Of a DNA stretch of 64,000 bases, positions 31,830 through 42,543 are shown one piece after another. Position 1 is the stretch's first letter, and each line of letters opens with the position of its first letter. The notes under the pieces were generated by a model. The model did no database searches. It was given only the letters and a program-made list of their open reading frames with translations, and was not told the DNA's origin. The position numbers and the translations under genes are program-made. Source of the DNA: Triglochin maritima (lineage: Eukaryota > Streptophyta > Magnoliopsida > Alismatales > Juncaginaceae); the NCBI GenBank assembly GCA_963682175.1, contig OY821771.1:25874201-25938200 (forward strand), given 5' to 3'.

Positions 31830-32024
31830 ATGTTCTCCTGGCAAACGTGTGGGGAATACTAGTTTAAACGTGGAGTTCTCGTCAATAGAACTCGGCACTT
31901 GTGTTACCGAGTTAACTTCAATAGAACTCGGCATTTGTGTTGCCGAGTTCAATTTGGGGAAATTCGGGAGCCCAAGTGTTGCCTGTGTAGAACTCGGCCT
32001 TTGCACAACCGTTTTGCCCTATGG
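31830..32024 (-). repeat. Right inverted end of the MULE
   Basis: Reverse complement of 16745-16946: TGTTCTCCTGGCAAACGTGT to CACAACCGTTTTGCCCTATG. The identity is high, including GAACTCGG words. Confidence 0.9.
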
Positions 32025-32239
32025 ATTTTTGTGTATTTTTGTACCTATTTTAGGTATTTTATAAGATTTTTAGAGGTATCTTTTTATTAAAAAAATAAGA
32101 TGGGCTGTGCAGGCCCAGCTTGGCTCGATAAGGCAACACACTACCTCGCCTGGGCCCGTGTCCCTTAACAGGCCTTAGGCTTGGCCAACCAGATGGGCCA
32201 GCATGCCAAGCCATGCAGGTTGGGTTTGAGAGTGGGCCT
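32025..32239. other. Unassigned flank of the MULE
   Basis: No gene. 32100-32230 is rich in GGGCC / GGCCC words (AGGCCCAGCTTGGCTCG, CTGGGCCCGTGTCC), perhaps part of another small repeat whose ends I cannot fix. Confidence 0.4.
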
Positions 32240-32860
32240 GACTCCCAGGTCACAAAACAATGCATTTGACCATTTTTTGTTTACATTCATTACGAATAAT
32301 TTATAAAATAAAAAATAATCTCGAGTGGCAATTTGCAAAATCCAATCCCCATAAGTCCACAACTTTATAAATACCTAGCCCCTACTCCACGCTAGTGCAG
32401 GATGCACAAAAGGCGTCCCACAATAGACGTCGGATGTCCAAACATCAGATATCTATACCAATAGACGTCGGTTGTTTGGACATCCGACGTCTATATGACT
32501 ATCCAGTTTATTCCCACATCGGAAATAATTTTTTTATTAGTGTGGTTGATGTACTCCCACGTAACAAAATAATGCATTTGACCATTTTTTGTTTACATTC
32601 CTTACAAATAATTTATCAAATAAAAAATAATCTCGAGTGGTAATTTGCAAAATGCAATCTCCACAAGTCCACAAATGTATAAATACCCAGCCCCTACTCC
32701 ACACTATTGCAGAATGCAGAATAGGCGTCCTACAATAGACATCAGATGTCCAAACAACCACATCTATACCAATAGATGTCGGTTGTTTGGACATCCGACA
32801 TCTATATGACTACCCAATTTTTTCCCACATCGGAAATAATTTTTTTATTAGTGTGGTTGA
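32240..32860. repeat. Tandem duplication, unit about 310 bp
   Basis: 32240-32550 and 32562-32860 align almost end to end: ACAAAACAATGCATTTGACC or a variant, ATAATCTCGAGTGG, TATAAATACC, then the CACTA-type left end and TTCCCACATCGGAAATAATT. Each unit contains flank plus the left end of the MITE, so the duplication happened after MITE insertion. Confidence 0.88.
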
Positions 32861-33179
32861 TGTACTCCACCACTCCATTACAGTTGAATGATATCGAGTT
32901 CAGGCATTTGGGCATTTGGGGCTTGATGTACTTGTTAATGGTCAAAAGATTGGCAGTTGGGGCACTTGGGCTTGATTACTGTACATGTTGAATGTCTGTT
33001 ATAGGCTGTAATGTACATTTTATAGTTTTTTAATTGTTAATAGACGTCGGTCGTATAGAAACGACATCTATACACCAGGGCATAGACGTCAGGGAAATAG
33101 ATGTTGCTCGTATATATTGCCAAAATCCGTCGTATATACTCCTGTATATCCGACGTATATGGTGTTTTCTGCACTAGTG
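32702..33179. mobile_element. CACTA-type MITE
   Basis: Ends CACTATTGCAGAA (left) and, on the other strand, CACTAGTGCAGAAAACACC (right), with the 3-bp duplication CCA at 32699-32701 and 33180-33182. Subterminal TAGACGTCGG words in both orientations. A second left end CGCTAGTGCAGGATG lies at 32390, also preceded by CCA, due to the tandem duplication. No transposase. Confidence 0.85.
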
Positions 33180-33182
33180 CCA

Positions 33183-33394
33183 TTTCAGAAGCCACAAGTG
33201 CCTTCAAAAAAACTATGACATAATTCATAGTCCATCTTGTCTAGCGAATGCCCATCCATCTCTCTCGTAAGTTAGCTTTTGTCTTATTTTTCATCAAGAA
33301 CATGCAGCTCCCCTCAGGAAAGGAATCGTGCAGGTGTTGTGACGAGAAGAAATGGTTTTCACTGCTGCTCCCTTCTCTCACACGATATGTCGCC
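33183..33394. other. Short unassigned stretch
   Basis: Nothing recognisable between the MITE and the next LTR. Confidence 0.4.
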
Positions 33395-34911
33395 TGATTG
33401 AATCAGTTCAATAACTGCAAGTGCACGGTCGCGTTGAAGCGGTGGCAAGCACGGGTCAATCAACAAGGAGTGTGCACAAGACGGGTTCGCGATACTCGAG
33501 TGGGAAAAGAAAAGGAGAGAGATGCGATCAGAATCAAACTAAAACACGTAGGAAATCAGAAAACAAACAATAAAACTAAACGCCTCGAGGGGTAGAGAAA
33601 GAACATGGAGATGAAAATGCGTGGTGTAGTGTGTGTTCAAATGTGCTCATTAAAACATGTCATACATGAAATCCATAAAACTCAAATTCAACTTTGCCTC
33701 CACATGAAATAAGATAAAACATTATCATTAAAACATACAAGACAATAATTGAAATGAAGCAAATATGTTCACATGCATAATGACCCAAATCCAACTATGT
33801 CTCCACATGAAATAAGATTTATCACAATCATTAAAACATACAAGATATTAATTTGGATAAAGACAACATGAGCACATGCATGCACATGCCTTGTTCCCCT
33901 CTTCCACTCCATCCTTATCCTAACCTCATGATTCCCCATAAAATATGCCCACTAATCTAAGCATGTGCTAAGCTTCATTCAAGAGCATTAGCACAACAAA
34001 GATAAGAGTGAAATCCCATTAGATGGTTATGGAAATCATTTAAAGCTGAAAGGATTAAGATTAACACACACTCATCCATCACATGACCAAATCACCTTCT
34101 TCTCCACCCCCCATTGGGGATGGACTACTCTCTACTCATCTCTACACTAAAGAAAGCATGAAAAGAATATAAACCCATGAAAGAAATGTAGAAGACTAAA
34201 TTAAACAACCAACAACATATAAGAAATTGCATCAAAGGAAAACATCAACATAATTAAGAAGAACTAGACTAGATTAAGAAAATAAAAGACAATGTTTGCT
34301 CCTCTCTAACCCCCTTATTACACTACTATAACAGGAAACTAAAACCTACTCTAATGGGGGAAGGAGGAAGAAGAGGTGGAGAGGAGGTATTACAATGGTA
34401 TATATAGACTAATACATGGTTAGGATAAATCTGGAAAAAATCGGACGGCTCTAAATTAAATCTGATAGTCCAAGAGTGCTCTAAACCGAATATCCGACCT
34501 ACGACCGAAATTTTAACTTATTTGGACCATTTTGATCGGCCAATGGCGGTTCAAATGCCTTTGATCGGGCTGAAATTTTTTCGCACTTGATTTTTTCATT
34601 GGGCACATGGAGAGAAGTCCTGGTCTGCTGGATTGAACCGATTTGAGTTTAATTGGCGAAATATTGATTTGGTTCAAGTCACGTGTCACAATACTTTGTA
34701 TTTCACAATCAGGTCCTTCCACGTTTTGATTTGGGTCCTTCCTGATTTGCGATCCAGTCCTTGTGCATTACAAATAGGTCTAGAACCTTCCAAATTACTC
34801 CATACTTGCTACATTTAGGTCAATTTGTTCATTTCCTCTTCTTTATTACCTAACTCAATATGAATATGTTTTTTTATTAAGTTCAATTTTAATTATCCCC
34901 TATTAACATCA
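33395..34911 (-). mobile_element. LTR of a diverged Athila-like subfamily
   Basis: Begins TGATTGAATCAGTTCAATAA then CTGCAAGTGCACGGTCGCGT, the family start. Includes ACATGAAATAAGAT words, CCCCATTGGGGATGGACTAC and AGGTCCTTCC words. A GTATATATAGAC stretch (34400) could hold the TATA box. The end is set at TATTAACATCA by position only; no matching duplication was found. It abuts copia gag, so its internal part is gone. Confidence 0.72.
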
Positions 34912-35204
34912 GGCAAATATTGCAATTAAGCGTGTGATGTATTAATTCTCCCTTTTTGACATCCATTTAGAAAATTTGACATTAAAACATTGGATGTGAT
35001 TTAAATTTAAAGATTTGCAATGAATGGATATTTGATTTTTCAATTAAGCATATAAAATCTAGATTAGAACCAATTTATTGAAAACTTTTGAGGATAAGAA
35101 ATTATACACACTTTGAAACTTGAATTGGTTCTAATCTCCATTTGGTGATGCAACCGACGTTGAATTTGACTCTCAAGCTTGCCCGGTCACCACCGATTTC
35201 CTCC

Positions 35205-36850
35205 TCAAGCACCTACAAGTGTAGATTTTGGTCCCCAAACAACTTTGGGTCCTTGAATGTTAGCTTTTGGAATCCAAACCATTTTGGTTTTAGGATCCCA
35301 CACACTTGAAGAGCTATGCTTTACAACTAAGTGCTTTCCATTTAAAGTTGTATGAGAAGCGTGGTTTTTCAATTTTGCATTATATCCTAAACCATGTTTT
35401 TGCAAAGATTGTCTTTGTCTTCCTAAAAGCATATTAAGAATCTTAGTTCCATTAGTTAATCTTTCTAAATCATTTCTTAATTGCACATTGCTAGCTTGAA
35501 GATCTAGTTGTTCACTATCAATGGGTGTTGCTTTTAAACTTTCAAGAGTTGATGCATTAGTTTCAAGTTTAGCAAGCACCTCAATTTTCTCATGCATGAT
35601 TGATTCAATTTGGCTTTAAAGATCATTTATCAATTTTCAAGCATTCTTATTTTTGTCACAAATGATCTCATATTGTTTAACTAAGTCATTAAATGCATTT
35701 TGAAGCTCATCATGTGTATAAGTTTCTTCAATACCACTAGAATGTGAGTTATCACTATAATAAGACTTAGTTGAACATGATCTAATAGAACAAGAGTTAG
35801 AGTCTACCTCACTTTGATCATCTGCAATAGCCATGAAGCATGAGTGAGACACCTCTCTTCTACTTTGCAAGGAAGATGATGATGATGATGATGAAGAGTC
35901 ATCCCATGTAGCCTTGTGAGCTTCCTCTTTCCTTTCCTTTCTCTTCTCTTACTCTTCTCCTTTTCACTTCTTCTCTCACTTCTCTCCTTTTTCTTCTCCC
36001 CTTCTCTTCTCTCATTTTCACTCTCCTCCTTCTCCTTTTCTTTTTCTCTTTTCTCACTTCTTCTACCTCTTCTTTCATTTTTTTCTCCCTTATCCTTGTT
36101 AAGGTATTTGAAGAAGTCTTTGGCTAGGACTTCAATGTTCTCATCTTCTACACTCCTCCTTCGTTCGTCAAGATTTGCCTGTAATGACAAGAAGTGTTTG
36201 TTCTTTGAGGCTTCCTTCTCCTATCGATGGTTGATTTGAAGTTCATACGCCATCAAATTTCCAACGAGTTCCTCCATCTTTAATTTGGAAAGATCATGGC
36301 CTCTTAAATTGCACCAACTTTATCTTCCCAATCGTTGCTTAGAGACCGGAGGAACTTCTGTGTCATCTCTCCTTCATTGTTTTTTCTTCCAAGAACCAAA
36401 AGAGAGTTAGTAATATTGGTGAAGTGAGTGTTCATTTCGCTTATGTTCTCACTGATTGCATAGAAAAAATCTCATATTTATGCATGAGGAGACTAATGCG
36501 AGTTTCCTTAGTTTTACTATCACCCTCATGATGCATTTGTAATCTATGCCATATTTCATATGCACTTTCACAACCCCTAATTCTATTGTATTCACCCTCA
36601 TTAAGACCACAATAAAGAATGTTCATGATTTTTGAGTTCATCTCGATTTCTTTCATTTTGGGCATAGAAAGTTAATCTGATTCATCTTCATTTGGGGTCT
36701 GTAGGGATTTTGAAGAAACATCCAATACTTAAGGTCATTTGAAATTAGGAAAATTTTCAACTTATTCTTCCAATAAACATAATTAGACCCATTAAGCAAA
36801 GGAGGCCTAGTTGTGCACAATCCTTGTACATGATTAGATGTTGAAGCCAT
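35205..36850 (-). pseudogene. SIRE-like copia gag, decayed
   Basis: Start Met at 36850 (MASTSNHVQGLCTTRPPLLN, then GSNYVYWKNKLKIFL). Next IMNILYCGLNEGEYNRIRGC and SAYEIWHRLQMHHEG (UBN2-type gag). A Lys/Glu/Arg-rich tract (36110-35929) follows, then MAIADDQSEVDSNSCS and a coiled-coil-like part with LNMLLGRQRQSLQKHGLGYN (35597-35205). Several frameshifts separate the pieces, and no zinc knuckle, protease or RT follows. It once formed the particle shell of the copia element. Confidence 0.8.
35929..36090 (+). repeat. Long polypyrimidine tract within copia gag
   Basis: About 160 bases of almost only C and T on plus, such as CTCTTCTCCTTTTCACTTCT. On the coding strand it gives the Lys/Glu/Arg-rich segment. 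It may form triplex-like structure and is a likely slippage site. Confidence 0.85.
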
Positions 36851-36888
36851 GCTAAAAATACGATTAAGTATACAATTTAGCTCACACG

Positions 36889-36900
36889 GCTCTAATACCA
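36889..36900 (-). promoter_or_regulatory. Copia primer binding site (tRNA-Met type)
   Basis: TGGTATTAGAGC on minus, two bases after the LTR end CCTACA. Standard for plant copia elements (usual form TGGTATCAGAGC). Confidence 0.85.
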
Positions 36901-36902
36901 AA

Positions 36903-38411
36903 TGTAGGATCATGAGGGTCTCTAATTCTAATCACTTTTTAGCAAATTACCTACTTGTTTAAATAATCAAACAATGCACAACGGAATTTAAACAAAAACA
37001 AGCAAGTAAAGCAAACCACAATGATGACACCAGATTTTATAGAGCTTCGGATTCCGCCTACTACCTCTCTTGCAAGCTCCACTCGATCTCCTACGAGCTC
37101 CTCTCGCGTCTTCACTATAACCCTCGTTTCAGACCGAGATTAAGCCTTTTACAACACAAGCTCAAAAAACACCCTCGTGAGCTTGACTTTCTTCTCTCAC
37201 AATCCGAGAGGAACACTTTGGGATTTAACCGAAGTCCTTGCTTCCTTGAACAACAATGTTGAGTGGAACACACTCTCTAACTTGAGCACACTTAGCTTAG
37301 GATGTGGAATTGATACTAAAGTGTGGAAGTTTAGGCTTGGAGAGTAGATTTCGGGATTGGGAGACTTGGGAGTTTCTCTTAGGAGTACATGACAATAGGA
37401 AGTGTAAGAGTTGTGTAACTGTGTCATGGGAACACCTATTTATAAGCTCTAAGTGAGTTATAGCCGTTGGAACAAGTTTGGTAAAAGATTGTGGAAGATA
37501 CACGAAACAGAAACTTGTTGGATGCAATTCTGAAGAAGTTTGGTCGACCGGATCGGTAACTTCGGTCGACCGTTGGGTAGTTTTGGACATGGTTCGGTCG
37601 TCCGGTTAAGGAATGGTCGACCGTCAAAGGCTATGACTTAGGTACACTTAAGTTGTCGTTCGAACACCGAGATAGGTTCGGTCGACCAATTCATAACATG
37701 CTCTACGGGGTTGACAAACAAGATTAAATTCGGTCGACCAAAACAAGGTCCACGATCGACCGAAAACCGACAGACACTTTGGGTTTGTCGAGAGATCATA
37801 AGTTCGGTCGTCCGAACAAGGTCCTCGGTCGACCAATACACTAAATGTATTTTGGGGTATATGGAAATAATACGAATACGACCGTTGGGTATAATAAGAC
37901 AAATCTAACGGTCGAAAAAATGTGTTAACTCGGTCGACCAAGAAGGTCTACACGGTCGACCGAAATCGCGCAGTAAAACACCAACTGAGTAATTGATCAC
38001 TCGGTCGACGGAACTGTCTGTTTCGGTTGACCGAATGTGGGCAGACAGTTCTGGTTTTGGTTTGGTGTTTTCCGGTCTATGTTTGAGTGATCTATTGAAG
38101 TCCAAATTATATGAATTTTTGTGTGTAACTTCTATATGGAACCTAGTGTGTGTTTGAGTAGGTCTTAGAACAAGTATGCTCAATTACACAAAGTTCTTAA
38201 GACTCAAAAGAAATGCAAATTACATATCTTCAAATGAGCTTGATTACATGTCTTCACTTGATTTCCTTTCTTCCTTGAGTCTTGATCACATGTACAAGTT
38301 AACACATAGCAATATATAAGCAATGCAATATGTGTTCTACTCTACATTGATTATAATTAAGATTAGGTTAATTAAATCATCAAAACATAGATTAAGGCCA
38401 AAAAGCCAGCA
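36903..38411 (-). repeat. Copia 5' LTR with GGTCGACCG words
   Basis: 1509 bp, on minus from TGCTGGCTTTTTGGCC to GATCCTACA. The stretch 37540-38060 has more than ten CGGTCGACC-like palindromic words. A plausible TATA region lies near 37436-37446 (TATAAATAG on minus). The related broken LTR is at 8549-11285. Confidence 0.82.
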
Positions 38412-38449
38412 TGTGGCTCCGCAATCCAAAAGTACTATAGCAACCAGAC

Positions 38450-39559
38450 CATAAACATAAAGAGTACCTTCCACCATGGTGTTGGCATCCCTCGCCTCCT
38501 CAGCATGGATGGTGAAGACTCGTCTAGCTCTCCTTCCCTACTCTAGTAGTGCGACAGGTCGCCAACTGGGCTCGCCCTGCCTGATAGAACACTCCCGGAT
38601 GTAGAGCCCAGATTGCTCGCAACCCAGACACAAACCTAGACGACGAAAGCACTCCTGCCCAGGGTGAATGCTGCTACAAACTCTGTACGACTCAAGTCGG
38701 TGAGCACCACCTCCTTCAATTTGGTGCCTATTGCCCAGATTCCCTATGAGATGGCCAGCTGCACGTCGATCAACATTCCCCTGCGGCCTCCTACCCTCAT
38801 GTCTATGGCATGCTGGTGAGCACACGGGATCTGAGCTGCTTTTGAAGTCCCTACGTGAACTTCAATGCTCTTGGCTCCTAAGTGGCCCAAATCAGGGGAC
38901 AGTAGCGTTCCACAGTGTTGAACTTGTTAACGTAGCTCCCCAGCATCAACTCCTTCTACTCCAGGGCCAGGAATTCCTCCCACTGTGCATCTTTGACATG
39001 TTGTGGGAACTACTTCGAGTAGAACTCCTCCACAAACTCCTCCAAGCTCACGTCTTGTCGGTTGCTGAACACCACCGTAGACGTGGTCCTCCACTAGTTG
39101 CACACAACACTGCCCAACACATAGGTGGCCAAATCCACCTTCATCTCCGGGAAGCATCCAATCACCCGGAATATACTCTGGATCATCAAGACCCAATCCT
39201 CAGTAGCCTTACGATCCACTCCCCCTCGAAGGTAGGAGGATGTTGGCGTGTGAACATCTCATACATCGTGCCCACCCCCGTATGATATGCGTAGGTAGTC
39301 TGGCGCTCCAGATACTCACCCAGTATCTCAATAGTCCCGTAGAGCGTCCACCACTCCACGTCCCACGCAGTGCCACCAGTTGCATCAATGTTTCTACTCT
39401 CGCGCAGAGTGGGTCTCACGCGCCTCAGAGGCATCTGGCACCACCACAAGAAAAATATAATAAATTCAACTATGCATGCAAGATTGACGGAAAGAAATGC
39501 AAAAATTCTATCCAACTTCTCATAAAGGTGGTTTCTTTGAATGAGAACATAGGAATCGG
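38450..39559 (-). pseudogene. Gypsy gag with zinc knuckle, decayed
   Basis: On minus: MPLRRVRPTLRESRNID, RQHPPTFEG (39250), VIGCFPEMKVDLATYVLG-type sequence, QRQDVSLEEF-like words and KELMLGSYVNKFNTV (38930), and CLGCEQSGLYIREC (38630-38590) as a damaged CCHC knuckle. Frames shift several times. The homologous gag on plus is at 50160-50930. Confidence 0.72.
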
Positions 39560-39574
39560 CCTTTCGGATACCAA
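39560..39574 (-). promoter_or_regulatory. Gypsy primer binding site, tRNA-Met type
   Basis: TTGGTATCCGAAAGG on minus, following the LTR end CGTTACA after two bases. First eight bases fit the tRNA-Met primer; the rest differs from the usual TGGTATCAGAGC. Confidence 0.65.
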
Positions 39575-40046
39575 GTTGTAACGTCCTGAAACAATGCAAA
39601 ATTTAAACATAAACACAAGGAATAATACCAGAAAGAGCGGGAACATTACTCATAAAAATACTCAAAGGTACACCGTTACAAATGGTTTTTTAAAAGATAT
39701 GATCAGATCAAAGTACCCGAAAGTATAAATATACAACCTAGGAAGTAAGCCTGGAGGATCCGATCCCGAGTGTGCTCGTCCGTAGTCGCCACCCAGCCAT
39801 TACCTACTACGGTCCTGAAATGCAAACGTAATAACAATGCCTGAGTTTCCATAAGGTAACCCGTATACCAAGTCCACCTACATGCATATGAAAGTACAGT
39901 GAAATAAACTTGCCATACTAGTATACATGGCATAACAGAATGCAACAAGTAAAACCTTCCCCATCCAGGGGCAATAAGGGACAATGACCCCACAAACATG
40001 ATCGGGTCCCCCAAAGAGACCTACCACAGGCACAAGCGGTCTTACG

Positions 40047-41396
40047 AAGAGACACAAAAAGGACCTGAACTTAAGAGAAAAGACTGAATTGTGAGACTTA
40101 TGGACTGACATGCAATAGGGAAGGACCTAGATGTAAACCCAAAGGACCAAGAAGAAAATTGAGAAACTTCACACCATCATGAGGAGTATTTTGGCAATTC
40201 GATTCAGTCCTAAACTCCAACAACTAACTCGAGTGCAGTACACATGAAGAAATCAACCCAAAAAGTGTCTTCAAAGCCAAGGCCGTATCCAAGCATTCCA
40301 GACCGCCAATTGGTTGTTCCAGACCGTTAGTTGGCGGTCGGGTCTGCTCCAGAACCAATAATGTTTAGCCGGGTGTTTTATTAATGTGTTTTATGTCCAT
40401 TTATAGTATGTCATTTGCCCCACATTGGGGGATTGTCCCTGATTACATTTTTATATGACTATACATTGAACTCTTGCTCCTCCCTTGTAATACACTCCTT
40501 GTTTGATGGTCATTCTCTCTACTTGGAGTAAAGCCTTGGAGCAAAACTCAAGTGGAGAGATGCTACTTGTCATGTGAGTCATGAATAAAATAAATCCTTG
40601 TTAGTTTCATGTTGTCTCTTTAAATTTTTGCATGTTTAGCTTAATTGTGATTTAGTAATCCTAGTATAATTAGAATGTTTTGTCTTCTTAATATGAATGT
40701 TAGCATAATGAGTAGTGAGTAGTTCCATCACCATTTGGGGGAGTGGAGATGATGTACATTTATGTTTTGAGGTTTGGAATGTTTGGCAAATTTAGATTGT
40801 GTACACTTGAATGTTTGTATGTTCATCGGGTTTGTTTTTTCATCTAGATGTTGGGGGATTTTTGATGGGTTTTTCCACAAGATTTAGACACTTCCCATTC
40901 TTGGTTTCCTCATGTTTATTGGCTGAAATTTCCTGTTGGATATAGTACATGTTAGTCGTGTGTTTTTATTAGGGTTTGCTCCTTTGATTGATTGAAGAAA
41001 CTTTGTTTTGACGGGTTTTGCCACAACATTTAGACATTTCCCATGCATAGCATTGTTATTCAAACGAGTTCGATAATTTTGATGAGTCTTACCATATCTT
41101 TAAACACTTCTCATGCTGAGCCTCGTCTTATGATAATCAAGTAGTAATTGCTGATACGTTGTGTGAATGGATTGATAGGTTTTGTCAAATCATTAAACAC
41201 TTCCTATGCATGAAGACACACACATGACACACATACACATACATGCTTACATGCGTCATTCATCACTTATCTCACCTCATATTTCCCACTTGATTTCCGA
41301 AGAATCAGAGCTGACACATCTCCCGGTTGATCGACCCGTACTTGCCCCGTCTTCACCAATGTCGTGCACTTGCGGTTATTATAATTGAATCAATCA
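40047..41396 (+). repeat. 5' LTR of element C, start truncated
   Basis: Contains CACACCATCATGAGGAGTAT, paired palindromes (40301-40340), GCCCCACATTGGGGGATTGT, TTGGGGGAGTGGAG and the end GTGCACTTGCGGTTAT to CAATCA (41396). The first 100 or so bases are missing compared with 9000-10567. Confidence 0.85.
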
Positions 41397-41402
41397 AGTT
41401 TT

Positions 41403-41420
41403 TGGCATCGTTGCCGGGGA
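41403..41420 (+). promoter_or_regulatory. Primer binding site of element C
   Basis: TGGCATCGTTGCCGGGGA, the tRNA-Asp site with two changes from the usual form or one from element A. Confidence 0.85.
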
Positions 41421-42543
41421 GGTGCTCTGTCCAGACTCTGGTTTGGGGGATTCGAGTGGGTTTAATCTTTTGTTTTTAGTTTATATTTGTTTCAGAGACA
41501 TCTCAGCATCAAGGGAAGGTACGGGGAGAAATTTGAAGAAGAAAACAGACGTTTAGACCGCCAACCAATGGTTTGGGACCGCCAACTGGCGTCCTGGTGA
41601 GCCCATTTGCTCCAAATTTTCTTGTGGTTGTTTCTGGTTGCAATATAGTGGTCTGGGAGCTCAATTTGGCATGATATGACTTCTAGAGTGCTCCCAGATT
41701 AATCAAGAAACAAACCAATCCCCCTTTTAATCAACTTAAACCTTAAAACTCAAAGCAAAAGGGTAGACAAATTGCCATCTAGGTCATGCATCATTTCTAA
41801 ACCTTGCATGCACTCATCTTTTCTTTTCTTCACATTCTTGTTGTTGATTGTTGGCGTGAGGTATGTGTACCCATTCTCTAATTCATGCATGGTTAAAGCA
41901 TGCATTTGTTAGTAAGGTACATCGGGACAAGAGTGAGGTGAGCGTTTTTCTGGAGAATTGATTGCTAGATTAAGACTTAAAACTCTACAAAGGAGGGGTT
42001 GTCCCATACAAGATACGGTGGGGGATTTCATCACCTTTTCCTTAGCCCCAAAAATCACTCCTAATCAAAAGCCTAAATCTAAAATCATGAAGATAATGGC
42101 CCTAGGACTCGTGTGCATTAGGAGAGTGATCCGGTCACAACCGTCATATCCTGATCGACGTAGCCCACTTTGTCTATAAAAGGAGATATGAGATCTCTGG
42201 ATCTTGGTCCACTTGCTGGGCTCTGTTGTAGGGTGGTGAAGTATGTTGAGGTTGTGTGACCTCGCAGTTAGGCGTCATCTAGTTGTAAGGACCTATAGCG
42301 ACCTTAGGCTCTTTGAGCCGTGTTTGCTAGCTTAGGCTTCTGCCATCACCCCCTACCTACGCTAGCTCTAGGGATTCTTCCCTTATCATATGAGTCTTCT
42401 TCTCTTCTATATTCTACGAGTAGTCTCCTCCTATGATTACACCTTCTGTTGTGTGTGGTTTTAGAGTCGAGTCAAGCATTTTATGCGAGGTTGGCCTCAT
42501 TCTGCTGAGAGTGCTCGACTTGAGAAAGTGCATTTTTCTAAGA
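41421..42543 (+). other. Leader of element C
   Basis: Aligns with the leader of element B in reverse: paired palindromes at 41555-41592, GTTGGCGTGAGGTATGTG, GGGGGATTTCATCACCTTTT, CTTATGCGAGGTTGGCCTCA. No gene. A microsatellite is not present. Confidence 0.7.

Larger units (their letters stand above)
16745..32024 (-). mobile_element. MULE carrying plant mobile domain sequence, split by element B
   Basis: Inverted ends of about 200 bp (16745-16946 and 31830-32024) enclose a minus-strand coding stretch: N-terminal part (31002-30195), MULE transposase (21190-19330) and plant mobile domain (19141-17480). Element B sits between the first two parts with a TGCGT duplication. Without B the MULE is about 6.3 kb. 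Transposase and domain both have many stops and frameshifts, so it is dead. I found no convincing 9-bp duplication at the outer ends, so the exact limits are uncertain. Confidence 0.8.
34912..38411 (-). mobile_element. Truncated SIRE-like copia: 5' LTR plus gag
   Basis: On minus: LTR 38411-36903, primer site TGGTATTAGAGC (tRNA-Met type), gag, then loss of everything after gag near 34912. The long gag with a coiled-coil tail is typical of the SIRE/Maximus branch. Confidence 0.8.
38412..40046 (-). mobile_element. Gypsy (Del/Tekay-like) fragment: gag and part of the 5' LTR
   Basis: On minus: LTR remnant 40046-39577 ending GACGTTACA, primer site 39574-39560, gag 39500-38450. Both ends are cut, by element C at about 40047 and by the copia LTR at 38411. 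Confidence 0.72.

Noticed and set aside
35916..36239. Leu/Ser/Phe-rich plus-strand frame that looks like membrane protein
   Set aside because: Complement of the Lys/Glu/Arg-rich part of copia gag; a polypyrimidine tract, not a gene.
39240..39581. Plus-strand frames over the gypsy gag
   Set aside because: The minus strand has the gag and zinc-knuckle motifs in the right order behind a primer site.
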